DNA from: Pseudomonadota bacterium
GTDB taxonomy: Bacteria; Pseudomonadota; Gammaproteobacteria; Steroidobacterales; JBCBZW01
DNA: 50,881 bases
Direction: 5' to 3'
NCBI GenBank assembly: GCA_039815145.1
Contig: JBCBZW010000028.1
Location: 1 to 50,881 of the forward strand
Part shown: piece after piece, positions 1-7,755 of the stretch
Layout: each line of letters begins with the position of its first letter
How positions within the stretch are numbered: the first letter of the stretch is position 1
Translations under genes and position numbers: made by a program
The notes under the pieces: model-generated
What the model was told of the DNA's origin: nothing
The model's database searches: none
The model's input: only the letters and a program-made list of their open reading frames with translations

Positions 1-701
1 CTCGAGTCGTCCACTAGGTGCCCGGGCTCGCGCGGGTCGTAGACCTTCTTGCCGCGGACGCGAACTAGGATCTGCTCCGGGTAGCCCTGGGCCCACACCG
101 ACGCGTCGGGGTCCTCGCGGGCGGTGTCGGACTGGTCCACGGCGAAGCGTAGGCCCATCTTCGAGCACCCACGCTGACGGTGGGCGGTTGTCCACAGCGT
201 GGGGAGTTCGGCGCTTAGCAGGGGCAGCACCGTGTCGTCATCGGTGCCGAGCTTCCACTCAAGGCGGAGCAGGCTGTTGCCGTCGGCGTCGACGAACGCC
301 GGGTTGGTCACCCAGCCGTTGCCGTCGACCTCGGTCGCCAGGTCGATGACCGGGTAGTCGTCGAGGTGAAGGGAGACGAACTCGTCGACCTCGTGGCCGG
401 TGAACGTGTGCACCTCCCACCAGGCCATATTGTCCGGCGGTACCTCGTGGATGAACGACAGCTGTCCCGCGGTCGTGGCGGTGCCGTAGATGATCTTTCG
501 ATGGGTGTCGGCGCCGGTTTCGGTGACCGTGCGCGAACCGAACCCTGGCGCCGAGTCGCCCTGGCTCTGGCGGCCAATCAGGGCACGCTCGACAGCAGAG
601 AGCGCCGCCAGCCCGGCGACCTTCAGCGCCGCACCGGCCACGATCGCGGCCTTGGTGCCGCTGGCTAGAAAGGTACTGACCGCCGTGAACGTTGCTGGCA
701 T
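1..701 (-). CDS. Phage tail tip protein, C-terminus beyond window
   Basis: The ATG overlaps the TGA of the preceding gene by one base (TGATG), as expected in a coupled late operon. The frame stays open for 233 codons to the window edge, so the gene is partial. The N-terminus has a short Ala-rich hydrophobic stretch (residues about 15-40), then a region starting near residue 58 (RTVTETGADTHRKIIYG) that resembles TipJ-type central tail tip proteins of siphoviruses, in which the hub begins with RxV..s.a.r.iiYG. Its place after the tape measure and three other tail genes supports assembly at the distal tail. The exact family is inferred from this motif and position; receptor-binding domains would lie in the missing part. 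Confidence 0.7.
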   Translation of the reverse strand, partial: MPATFTAVSTFLASGTKAAIVAGAALKVAGLAALSAVERALIGRQSQGDSAPGFGSRTVTETGADTHRKIIYGTATTAGQLSFIHEVPPDNMAWWEVHTFTGHEVDEFVSLHLDDYPVIDLATEVDGNGWVTNPAFVDADGNSLLRLEWKLGTDDDTVLPLLSAELPTLWTTAHRQRGCSKMGLRFAVDQSDTAREDPDASVWAQGYPEQILVRVRGKKVYDPREPGHLVDDS

Positions 702-1117
702 CAGTCCACCCTCCACGCGTGAGAGCAGCGCGACAGGTCTAGCGACACCCAGCCACGCGGACGAGCGGCGAACACGGCACGGGCGCCGGTGTGCACACCC
801 ACCGCCCAAGAAGGCCTCGCACGTTGCCACGGCGAGCAGTCTGCGACGACGAGATCTCCGACCCGCGCCTGACGTATCTCGATTGGCTCCCCGAGAACAG
901 CAGTCACCGCCGCCGCCATCTTTCCCGCACCCAACGCGCGGCGTAACGCCACAGCCTCCCGCGGCGACGACCAGAACAGCCCCGACTCTGCCAGCAAGTC
1001 CCGCCCGTGCACGGCAAGGATCAACGCGTTCGCGAACTTGGCGCAGTCGTGGACCCCATACTCGAAAGGCGTGTCCGAGTGCTGCGCCATGGCGCGCGCT
1101 AGCTTGGCCTCGATCAC
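701..1117 (-). CDS. DUF6950-like tail assembly protein
   Basis: A GTG start overlaps the upstream stop by four bases (GTGA), giving 138 residues; longer versions would run deep into the preceding gene. The N-terminal half holds H-D-C-A-K-F-A-N (about residues 18-25), the Cys-His neighbourhood characteristic of the phage DUF6950 family, which in turn recalls NlpC/P60-type cysteine peptidases found near tail tip genes. The later segment with GDLVVADC fits the same fold. Function is not established. By position it may help assemble the tail tip or locally cut peptidoglycan at entry; that is inference. Confidence 0.65.
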   Translation of the reverse strand: MIEAKLARAMAQHSDTPFEYGVHDCAKFANALILAVHGRDLLAESGLFWSSPREAVALRRALGAGKMAAAVTAVLGEPIEIRQARVGDLVVADCSPWQRARPSWAVGVHTGARAVFAARPRGWVSLDLSRCSHAWRVD

Positions 1118-1752
1118 AGCGGCTGCGGGGGGAGTTCGTTCGGCGCCAGGCCGCCGTCCCCCTGCCTCGTGCCCACGCGTGCCGACCCGTCGCCCAGCTG
1201 AATCGTTCGGCCCGTCAGCGGTAGGTACTCGAACCCTCGATCGCCAGGGAACAGCGCCTGCTGATCCGCGTCGGTATAGCGCGAACCATTCGGCCGCAAC
1301 AGATCCGCCGCGGCGTTCTCGCACTGGAGCTCAAGCTGCTCGATACCTTCCTCATCGCTGACCGCAACGAAGTCCATTTGTCCGGCATGCAGCAGGATCG
1401 GATCCGGCGTCGCTTGCGTGCCGTCCTCGTTGAACAATCGAATCCGGACGCGGTAATTGCGGCCACGGATAGGCGTGTTTAGCGCACTGTTGACCACAGT
1501 CCCCGCGTCGTCGAGGTCCTGGGGCAGCGCCAGCGCCATCCGCAGCCCCGTCGGCCGCCCGTCGCCCGCCTCCTCGATCGTATCGATCTGACCGAGCTCG
1601 CCCACCGAGCGGTAGGTGTTGCCGCCATAGGTGACGTCTGCTGCACCGTTGGTGATGTACTCCGTACCCGTGTCGAAATCGAACTCAACGTCGAACTCGA
1701 CGCCGATGTGCTCTCGATCGAGTACGGCCTGCTGTTCGGTGTCCGTGATCAT
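1114..1752 (-). CDS. Phage minor tail / hub protein
   Basis: This 212-residue protein starts at an ATG that overlaps the preceding stop by four bases (ATGA). The N-terminal part reads as a beta-rich domain (T..Y.TNGAADVTYGGNTYRS, about residues 30-50), a pattern common in tail hub proteins of the DUF2163-like or baseplate-wedge type, where a small beta-barrel sits on the tail tube. The C-terminus has a Pro/Gly-rich tail. It lies between two tail tip genes and probably forms part of the distal tail ring. I recognise the pattern and genome position rather than a specific family. Confidence 0.6.
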   Translation of the reverse strand: MITDTEQQAVLDREHIGVEFDVEFDFDTGTEYITNGAADVTYGGNTYRSVGELGQIDTIEEAGDGRPTGLRMALALPQDLDDAGTVVNSALNTPIRGRNYRVRIRLFNEDGTQATPDPILLHAGQMDFVAVSDEEGIEQLELQCENAAADLLRPNGSRYTDADQQALFPGDRGFEYLPLTGRTIQLGDGSARVGTRQGDGGLAPNELPPQPL

Positions 1753-2777
1753 GGGTTCGTCGACCTCGGGAACACTTCGACCATCTGTAGGGGCAGCGTC
1801 CCCATGCCCGCGCGCTGGTAGGTGACGTCCGTATCCGCCGCCTGGACGAGAATGCTCGGCCTATGCAGGATGACGGGGTCGCCGATCGCCAGCGGCTTGC
1901 GCAAGCTCGGCGCGAACGACAGCGATTCCTCGCCGGCGCCGAAGGTCTCAAGGTCCGTCGTCAGCTGCTTGAACTCTCCGTTGATCTCGATGAAGTCGCC
2001 AACGAACAGGGCGATGTCGAGACTGCCGGGCAGGCCGCCGATGCGGGCGACGCTCTCGCCCTTCTGCGCGGTTGCCGTCACCGTCGCCGCCGGCGCCACC
2101 GCCATCTGGCTGAAGTAGATCGAGCCGGCCTCGCCGCTCACCATGGACAGGAACGCGGTGTTGCCCGACGCGACAAAGGTGTAGGTGAAGCGACCGACGT
2201 CGTCCGCGGTCAGCGAGACGTTCAGGAGGTTGTTATCCTCCGACGTGCTCCCGACTCGGAGCGTCGCCGTGGATCCGACGCGCGGGTCGATGTGGTACTC
2301 GCCGGTAAGGCTGTACGTCATTCCATCCGTCACAGCGATCTGCTGTTCGGCTCCAGTCCCAGCGTTGCCGCGGATCTCCAGGCGATAGGAATTGACGGCG
2401 AGCGTAGAGCCTCCATCGACGGCGATGGTTGTCCACAGCTCAGCGCCCAGACGGTTCGATTGCAGGTACCCGGACCCAGCGGCCAGCAGGTTGCCGCGAA
2501 CCACCTCGCCGCCTGGGTGCTGCCGGGGGTAGTACCAGAACCGCTTGCGCGTCTCCTGCACGGAGTTCACGAAGGACGACGCGCGGTTCAGGCGGGCGCG
2601 CTCTTCTCGAGTGGAGTCGCCCAAGATGCCGAAGGTGGCATTGAGCGCCCATGCAGCACCAGGCCGGAAGGTGGTCACGCTGACCGCCGCGCTTGGCGAT
2701 GGATTCGTCCTGGTGTTGCCACGCAAGCCGATGCTGAGGTTCAGCGGGGCAACGTCTGGGAAGATCGAGTGTCCCAT
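1749..2777 (-). CDS. Phage tail protein (distal tail-like)
   Basis: This 342-residue protein begins with FPDVAPLNLSIGLRGNTRTN, an opening typical of tail proteins encoded directly downstream of tape measures in siphoviruses. The ATG overlaps the tape-measure stop by one base (TAATG). The middle (about residues 110-230) has alternating beta patterns and reads like a carbohydrate-binding or jelly-roll module. Near residues 245-275 is the signature G.PGSLDIALFVGDFIEING.FKQL, similar to beta-sandwich domains in other tail tip proteins. It overlaps the next gene by four bases. Role in the tail tip is inferred from position. Confidence 0.6.
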   Translation of the reverse strand: MGHSIFPDVAPLNLSIGLRGNTRTNPSPSAAVSVTTFRPGAAWALNATFGILGDSTREERARLNRASSFVNSVQETRKRFWYYPRQHPGGEVVRGNLLAAGSGYLQSNRLGAELWTTIAVDGGSTLAVNSYRLEIRGNAGTGAEQQIAVTDGMTYSLTGEYHIDPRVGSTATLRVGSTSEDNNLLNVSLTADDVGRFTYTFVASGNTAFLSMVSGEAGSIYFSQMAVAPAATVTATAQKGESVARIGGLPGSLDIALFVGDFIEINGEFKQLTTDLETFGAGEESLSFAPSLRKPLAIGDPVILHRPSILVQAADTDVTYQRAGMGTLPLQMVEVFPRSTNP

Positions 2778-4714
2778 TACAGTCGCCTCCGCCTGCGTTC
2801 GTCGCGGACCTTCGAGAGGATTTGACGGCCCTGCGCATCAAGCGCCCTGCGCTGGCGCGCTTCACTGGCGGCCAACTCTTGCCTGAACATGTTCACCTGC
2901 TCGTCGCTGCCGCCGCCGTGCACGTGCACCGTTGAACCACCAACATTGAGCGCAAGCGACATGTCGCCACCGCCGAATAGCTGGCTATCGAGCATGAAGC
3001 GCCCATCCATCCCAGGCACGAACGTCTCCCCCTCGGGACGCCCCGGCTCCACTCGGTAGGCCTTGCCAGCGAACGCGTTCGTTGCGTGAGACTGGCCAAA
3101 GACCGAGCCGAACACCTTGCCGAAGATGCCGCCGCCACCGGGCAAGAACCCGGAGCCGCCACCGCCACCGGAGCCGTTGCTGCCGAATATGGCGTTGGTC
3201 AGTTTGGCGGCGAGCGCTTGCGCGAGGAGCCTCTTCAGGAACCGAGCGAAGCTCGCACCCATTCGCTTCAGTCCACCATCAAACGCATCCTCAAAGCCCT
3301 GGGCGAAGATGTCTTGGATGTTCTCGCGGGCGCGGCGGGAGAAGTCGCCGATCTTCTTCTCGGACTCCTTGGCGGTCTCGGTCAGCGCGGCGAGGTCTTC
3401 CTCGTAGCCCTCGCGGATGGACTCGAAGACGGGCGCGAAGCGCGCGTTGGCAGCGTCCGGCGTAAGGCCCAGACCTTCAATCGCGGCCTGTTGCACTCGG
3501 GCGATGTCCGCCTTCATCTTGGCGTGGAGACGCTCGGCCTCGGATGCGTACTCGAGGCGCACGCCCTCGATGATCTGCGCTGCCTCGCGCCCACGGTCCC
3601 TCGCCCGAGTAACAGCCCCGGTCTTGTCTGAGCCCCCGCCCTTCGAGGCTGCGCCGCCAAGCAACTTGAGATCGATCGTAGGAGCGGGCCCGCCCCCCCG
3701 ACTCAGTTCGCGGAATCGCTCTTGCAGCTCCTGCGCTCGGTCCAGCTCCTCGGCGAGAGCCTTCGTTCCTCGCTCGACCAGCTTCCCATCCGGTCCCGCA
3801 CCGAGAATCTTGGCTAGTAGCGCGCCGCCCTCGAAGTTCGCGTTTTCGTTCAGTCCGCGCTGAATGTCGGCGATGCGCTTGGCGTTCTTCTCCATCTCCG
3901 CGAGCACGGCGTCGCGGGACATACCCGCCGCCTCCTCCCGAAGCTTGAAGACGGACTGCGCAACTTTGGTGATGGCGATCGCCGCCGGCAGCGCAACGTT
4001 CTCGGTCATCTGATCGATGACCGCACTGAACTCACTGAACGCCCGGCGCGCCTTCACCGCGTTCGCGGCGGCCTTCTCGGAGAGCGTTACGCCGAGATCT
4101 TCGGCGCGATCTGCGGCGGCCCTGAACCCCTCAGCCATCCGGAGAGCGGCAGCAGCGCCTTCACTGTCGAAGATCTTCCTGGCGACTGCGATTCGATCGC
4201 CCTGATTCTCGATCTTCGAGAGTGCGTCGGCGATCGCTTCGAACTGCTTGTCGGCTTGAAGGTTTCGAAGCTTCGCCGCATCGAGGTTCAATGCGCGGAA
4301 CGCGTTGCGCGCCTCGCCGACACCGATCGCCGCCTCGGACACGTTGCGCGTCATCCGCTGCAGCAACAGATTGACTTGGTTCTGCTGGACACCGAACTGG
4401 TCGGCGGCGAACGTGAACTTGGAGTAGGCCTCCGTCCCGATGCCAAGGAAGCGCGCGGTGTCGGCCGCGGCAGCCTTAAGTCGTACCTGTTCACCTACGG
4501 CCTGGGCAACGCCTCGACCAACGAGCACAGCCGCCAGGCCGCCGGCGATCTTCTGCAAGCCAGCGAACGACTTCTGCACACCGCCGATGTCCTTGGACAC
4601 CTTCTTCTGCCAGCGCTGCGCCGCTTTTTCGGCGTCAGTTAGGCCCGCCTTGAACTTAGCGGAGCGGATGGAGAGACCGACGAAGATGTCGAGTAGGCTC
4701 CTACTCCTTGCCAT
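2777..4714 (-). CDS. Tail tape measure protein
   Basis: This 645-residue protein sets tail length and is threaded into the host at infection. The N-terminus (SLLDIFVGLSIRSAKFKAGL, residues 6-25) followed by Lys/Gln-rich helices is typical of tape measures, with hydrophobic segments near residues 55-75 and a long helical Ala/Glu/Arg-rich body (about 80-480). A Gly-rich linker (about 515-540) precedes a C-terminal region with a His/Gly stretch and an Arg-rich end. It starts inside the end of the frameshifted tail-chaperone extension (14-base overlap), the usual arrangement. At roughly 1.5 angstrom per residue, a tail of about 100 nm is expected; that is a rule-of-thumb estimate. Confidence 0.88.
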   Translation of the reverse strand: MARSRSLLDIFVGLSIRSAKFKAGLTDAEKAAQRWQKKVSKDIGGVQKSFAGLQKIAGGLAAVLVGRGVAQAVGEQVRLKAAAADTARFLGIGTEAYSKFTFAADQFGVQQNQVNLLLQRMTRNVSEAAIGVGEARNAFRALNLDAAKLRNLQADKQFEAIADALSKIENQGDRIAVARKIFDSEGAAAALRMAEGFRAAADRAEDLGVTLSEKAAANAVKARRAFSEFSAVIDQMTENVALPAAIAITKVAQSVFKLREEAAGMSRDAVLAEMEKNAKRIADIQRGLNENANFEGGALLAKILGAGPDGKLVERGTKALAEELDRAQELQERFRELSRGGGPAPTIDLKLLGGAASKGGGSDKTGAVTRARDRGREAAQIIEGVRLEYASEAERLHAKMKADIARVQQAAIEGLGLTPDAANARFAPVFESIREGYEEDLAALTETAKESEKKIGDFSRRARENIQDIFAQGFEDAFDGGLKRMGASFARFLKRLLAQALAAKLTNAIFGSNGSGGGGGSGFLPGGGGIFGKVFGSVFGQSHATNAFAGKAYRVEPGRPEGETFVPGMDGRFMLDSQLFGGGDMSLALNVGGSTVHVHGGGSDEQVNMFRQELAASEARQRRALDAQGRQILSKVRDERRRRRL

Positions 4715-4919
4715 CGTCGGGTTCCTCCATGCCTAGCAGGTCGAACAAGCAGTCGGTTTCCCGAGGGGTATGTTCCTCAGCCCGCTCGGTGCTCAAGTAC
4801 TTGAGTGCGATCACATCGACGAAGTCTTCTGGAGACCACGTCTCCATGATCGTGGTGGGAGAGATGCCGCTTTGCAGGGCGACCCCTATCGCTATGCGTC
4901 GGAGGGGTCGCCCTCGGAG
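4701..4919 (-). CDS. Tail assembly chaperone, -1 frame extension (GT-like)
   Basis: This frame has no sensible start of its own at its beginning. It is open from the slippery site at 4919-4925 down to a TAG at 4701-4703. A -1 shift after residue 136 of the upstream protein adds 72 residues and gives a 208-residue fusion. The added part contains ALQSGISPTTIMETWSPEDF and then a helix, the kind of compact helical C-domain seen in T-like chaperone halves that bind the tape measure. It overlaps the tape-measure start by 14 bases. The gene would be missed by any caller that does not model frameshifting. An ATG at the METWSPED position could also start a 48-residue product, which I consider less likely. 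Confidence 0.72.
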   Translation of the reverse strand, partial: LRGRPLRRIAIGVALQSGISPTTIMETWSPEDFVDVIALKYLSTERAEEHTPRETDCLFDLLGMEEPDDGKE

Positions 4920-5326
4920 TTTCCCGCGGCTTTCTCCAACTCCTCCTCGCTGTCCTCGCCCACATCGAGGAGCGCGCCGACGCCGCTCAGATCCTCAAGC
5001 GCTTCCCACGCCACGGTGACGAAGTCGGGGTCGAGTTCGTTGTCGCCGACCTCTTGCGCGCCCTTGGTCTTGAGGAGGTCAGCGATCGCGGGATGATCCA
5101 GACACATCGCCACGCACTTGCGCCGCAGAGCCACCAGCCGCTGATAGATCTCGACCTTCTCGGAGTCGAGTCGGGCCGCCGTCTCGTCGTCGTCCTCGTC
5201 GTCGGGCTCGGACTGGGCCAACAGCGTGATGATCATCATCATGTCGTCGGCCATAGACGCGGACATCGCGCGAAGTTGGTAGGTCTCGCCGTCGTGCTCG
5301 AAGGTGCCTGTCTTGCGGAACATCAA
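4892..5326 (-). CDS. Tail assembly chaperone, short form (G-like)
   Basis: This 144-residue acidic protein begins MMFRKTGTFEHDGETYQLRAMSA, typical of G-like tail assembly chaperones that coat the tape measure before tube polymerisation. It lies between the tail tube gene (four-base overlap) and the tape measure, exactly where the G/GT pair is found in lambda-like and HK97-like phages. Residues 134-136 are encoded by the in-frame heptamer G GGA AAC, so a fraction of ribosomes should shift to the -1 frame; the rest terminate at TAG 25 bases later. The acidic linker at residues 39-50 (EPDDEDDDET) is notable. Confidence 0.82.
   Translation of the reverse strand: MMFRKTGTFEHDGETYQLRAMSASMADDMMMIITLLAQSEPDDEDDDETAARLDSEKVEIYQRLVALRRKCVAMCLDHPAIADLLKTKGAQEVGDNELDPDFVTVAWEALEDLSGVGALLDVGEDSEEELEKAAGNSEGDPSDA
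4919..4925 (-). promoter_or_regulatory. -1 ribosomal frameshift slippery heptamer GGGAAAC
   Basis: On the minus strand the bases read G GGA AAC with the zero-frame codons GGA and AAC, an exact X-XXY-YYZ heptamer and one base different from the lambda G/T site GGGAAAG. The zero frame stops 25 bases later, while the -1 frame continues to overlap the tape measure. This fits the programmed frameshift conserved across tail chaperone genes. Confidence 0.78.
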
Positions 5327-5775
5327 GCCACCGTCTTCGTGATTGGGCCGCTGATCTTCACCGTGGCGTTGATGGGCACCGACGATCCACGCGAGTGCTC
5401 GATGCCGTGATCCTGCACCTCGCCGAGGAAGTCGTAGGTTGCGACCACGGTGTTATCGGCGCGGCTCAGCGACTCTACGCGGCACCAACGGCGCGCGTTG
5501 TCGGTGAACGCGTCCGCCTCAAGGCGCGCCAGGCCGGCGTCCGTCTCGTCGACGAAGCCCGTGATGGTGATCGTGTTCCCATCAGGTACGTCACTCAGGA
5601 AGACCATGGCGTTGTCCTCCATGTCTGTGACGTCGACCATCTGCTTCGATGGGCCAGGACCGTTGACGGTGACTGTGCCCCCGACTTGGGTGTAGTTCTC
5701 GGAGGTGTTGGTTTCCGGCGCTGGGAGCGAATCCCCCAAGTAGAACCGGGCCTTGGACATGCGCTTGGCGGTCAT
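5323..5775 (-). CDS. Major tail tube protein
   Basis: This 150-residue protein builds the hexameric tail tube. It sits between the tail terminator and tail chaperone genes with four-base overlaps on both sides, the fixed position of major tail proteins. The N-terminus (MTAKRMSKARFYLGDS) is followed by beta-strand-rich segments such as GNTITITGFVDETDAG and NTVVATYDFLGEVQDHGI, a pattern usual for the HK97/lambda gpV tube fold, and a C-terminal strand TVKISGPITKTV. Motif-level identity is modest, so the assignment rests on size, beta content and gene order. Confidence 0.75.
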   Translation of the reverse strand: MTAKRMSKARFYLGDSLPAPETNTSENYTQVGGTVTVNGPGPSKQMVDVTDMEDNAMVFLSDVPDGNTITITGFVDETDAGLARLEADAFTDNARRWCRVESLSRADNTVVATYDFLGEVQDHGIEHSRGSSVPINATVKISGPITKTVA

Positions 5776-6194
5776 GGTGTTGTGAACTCCTCTTCGTTCC
5801 AGCTGATGCGATAGTCCTGGCTGATGCGGTTGTCCATCAGGTCGCCTTGCTGACCCGTGTAGTCCCGCTCATCCGTCTTGTCAGTTCCCCACACGAGCAC
5901 CTGGTTGGGCGCAGTGCCGAGCAATCCCCTGACCTGCTCCATAGCCGTCTTGGCGGCCCTCCCTGCCTGGCCTGCCTCGTCGACGCTGTCGCCGTAAGCG
6001 TCGATCTGAATGAGGCTGTCGGTGACACCGCTCGTGTCGTCCTCCATGTCGTACTCGGGGGTCGTAGAGATCCACTGCAGCACCAGGAACTGGCCGGTGG
6101 ATTGGTGGGGCGCGCGACGCGTGTAGAGGGGAATGGAGAGTGCAGCGTCGAGCGTCGCGAACACGGCGCGGCGCAGATCGAGTTCGTCAGCCAT
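5772..6194 (-). CDS. Tail terminator / tail completion protein (DUF3168)
   Basis: This 140-residue protein belongs by pattern to DUF3168 (gpU/gp17-like tail terminators), which cap the tail tube and join it to the head. The helix LRRAVFATLDAAL near the N-terminus, the PYVVL-type strand TGQFLVLQWISTT, the central VTDSLIQIDAYGDS strand, the helix AGRAAKTAMEQVRGLL and the final RISQDYRISW strand appear in the usual order. The ATG overlaps the stop of the gp10-like gene by eight bases, and the end overlaps the tube gene by four bases. Confidence 0.8.
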   Translation of the reverse strand: MADELDLRRAVFATLDAALSIPLYTRRAPHQSTGQFLVLQWISTTPEYDMEDDTSGVTDSLIQIDAYGDSVDEAGQAGRAAKTAMEQVRGLLGTAPNQVLVWGTDKTDERDYTGQQGDLMDNRISQDYRISWNEEEFTTP

Positions 6195-6621
6195 TCGGCG
6201 GCACCAACTTGTCGAGCGTCCTGCGCAGCTGCTTCATCAAACGCTCGACGACGACGTCGCCTTGCGACTCCAGCGCCGGCCGGAGAAATGGTTGGGCCGG
6301 CGTGTTGCGTGTACCGCGCTCGACGAACTTCGCGTAGAAGGGATCGCCCCGCTTGCTCTTACGAGGGCCGACAATCACCGACATCTCGCGCTCTAGACCT
6401 TGGGGTCGGACGGCCTTGCGGACGAGACTGTCGCGCAGGGTTCCGCCTTCTCGGTCGCCTTCGTACTCGCCGACCGGTGCAAGCGCCTTGGCCTTCTTGA
6501 GCACTGGGAGCATGGCGTACATCGCTGCGCGCCTGACGGCCTTGAACTGAGCAACGCCGTCGAGGGCCTTCAGCTTCTGCTCGAGTTCGCGCGCGCCCTC
6601 GATCTTCACTTCGAAATCCAC
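6187..6621 (-). CDS. HK97 gp10-like head-tail joining protein
   Basis: This 144-residue protein has the gp10 family layout: an N-terminal strand and helix (VKIEGARELEQKLKAL, residues 5-20), a long helix ending in KKAKALAPVG (residues 42-51), the block TGTLRDSL-type seen here as GGTLRDSLVRKAV, a strand VIVGPRKSKRGDPFYAKFVERGT and the proline turn PAQPFLRPALES. These proteins link the connector to the tail. It lies eight bases after the adaptor gene and overlaps the DUF3168 gene. Confidence 0.87.
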   Translation of the reverse strand: MDFEVKIEGARELEQKLKALDGVAQFKAVRRAAMYAMLPVLKKAKALAPVGEYEGDREGGTLRDSLVRKAVRPQGLEREMSVIVGPRKSKRGDPFYAKFVERGTRNTPAQPFLRPALESQGDVVVERLMKQLRRTLDKLVPPNG

Positions 6622-6628
6622 GGCAACC

Positions 6629-6961
6629 TCACTTGCGCCGGCGCGCGGCGATCATCGTCTCGCGGTCGGCACTACCCTCTGGCTCGAAGGTGCCGGCGAT
6701 GTCGTACACGACGCCTCGCCACCGCAGCTGCCAGTCAGCCTCGATGACCGCGTTCCTGCCCTTGAGCTCGCGCGTCGCGATGATGGCGTCGACCTCGGCG
6801 ATGGCCTGCTCGTATCGCTCGAACTCGCGGGCCCCGCGCTCCATGACACGGCAGCGGAGTTTGGTGACGACGGTGAAGCCACGGACCACGCCACCGGATG
6901 CGTCCTGCGTCGTGGTGGGCTTGAGCACCTCGACGACATGGCGAAGGCGACCACCTCTCAC
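6629..6961 (-). CDS. Phage head closure / adaptor protein (SPP1 gp16-like)
   Basis: I place the start at the GTG that overlaps the previous stop by four bases (GTGTGA), giving 110 residues; an ATG 12 bases upstream is the alternative. The sequence VRGGRLRHVVEVLKPTTTQDASGGVV is the standard beginning of head-tail adaptors (GxLrhRvtiq......D..Ggv). The middle has R.....ATRELKGRNAVIEADW, matching the conserved region before the last strands, and the end YDIAGTFEPEGSADRETMIAARRR follows the family pattern ...I.gi.......ll.l...e. The protein seals the connector after packaging. Confidence 0.83.
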   Translation of the reverse strand: MRGGRLRHVVEVLKPTTTQDASGGVVRGFTVVTKLRCRVMERGAREFERYEQAIAEVDAIIATRELKGRNAVIEADWQLRWRGVVYDIAGTFEPEGSADRETMIAARRRK

Positions 6962-7557
6962 ACCGCACCCCACACCCGCCAGGACTGCAGGATCGACTTA
7001 GCGCCCTGCGGCATCTCGGTCGCGATCGTGCCCGTAACCACCGCCTCACGGTTCTCGTAGTAGTGGCCGATCAGGAACCGCACTGCCTGCAGCAGGATGG
7101 GCGGGACACGTGACACGGTGGGCCAGCCGACAGTCACACGTAGGGTCACGGCGCTTCGTCGCCCTGCCTGGGTTGCGGGCCACGCTCCCTGGGGAGCCGG
7201 CAGCACAACGGCGCCCTGCTCGTTCGACGTGTCCACCTGGTACTCGGCCGGGTCGAGCGTCACCGACTCGCCCGTCCCGTCGACGTACGCGAGCGAGTCG
7301 ACGGACTGGCAAAAGCCACCCGGGACCCGGATGTAAGTGCCCCCGTCGTCGCAAACGTTGGGGAAGCGCGGCAGCGTGATATCCCACTCCTGGGTGAGCA
7401 GAGCCCGGTGGGTCTCGCGTTCAGCCGCACTGCGTGCTGCCACGATGTAGCCCGAGAGCAACCGATCGTCTTCCTGGTGGGTGATGTTCAGGTGCTCACG
7501 CGCATCGCGAACCGTGAGCGGCTCGAGGCTGGGCAAGGTGACGATGCTGGTGGCCAC
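6958..7557 (-). CDS. Head-tail connector protein (HK97 gp6-like)
   Basis: This 199-residue protein starts with GTG immediately after the TAA of a small upstream gene. Its N-terminus EPLTVRDAREHLNITHQEDDRLLSGYIVAARSAAERETHRAL (residues 12-53) is the helical gp6 signature (lt...ak.hLr......D.li..li.aA...ie..tgr.l). The C-terminal helices P.ILLQAVRFLIGHYYENREAV match the typical pI..Ai..l..h.YenR. The insertion between them is beta-rich. It forms the ring below the portal. Confidence 0.88.
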   Translation of the reverse strand: MATSIVTLPSLEPLTVRDAREHLNITHQEDDRLLSGYIVAARSAAERETHRALLTQEWDITLPRFPNVCDDGGTYIRVPGGFCQSVDSLAYVDGTGESVTLDPAEYQVDTSNEQGAVVLPAPQGAWPATQAGRRSAVTLRVTVGWPTVSRVPPILLQAVRFLIGHYYENREAVVTGTIATEMPQGAKSILQSWRVWGAV

Positions 7558-7692
7558 TTACCGCGACTCACGCATGGGGCGACCGACAGCTCGCTCTGTC
7601 CGCCCATGGTTGCTCTCTTCCCGTTCGCGCATCTCGCGCAGGCGCGGGGATTCCTCGCGACGCTCGGTGCGCCGCGCGTCCGGCTTCTTCAT
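7558..7692 (-). CDS. Small charged phage protein (44 residues)
   Basis: This short gene fills the space between capsid and connector genes. Its ATG is preceded by GGAGAAAG seven to eleven bases upstream, a good ribosome-binding site, and its TAA abuts the GTG of the connector gene, both suggesting real translation. The product is strongly charged and Arg/Glu-rich (about a third Arg), and probably one helix. I do not recognise a family. Short basic proteins at this position are common in HK97-like operons, but their function is unknown. Confidence 0.55.
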   Translation of the reverse strand: MKKPDARRTERREESPRLREMREREESNHGRTERAVGRPMRESR

Positions 7693-7755
7693 GTACTTTC
7701 TCCGGGGGAATGGACCCAGGGGGCGAACCCCTGGGCCCGGGGTCGTAGTACCGGC

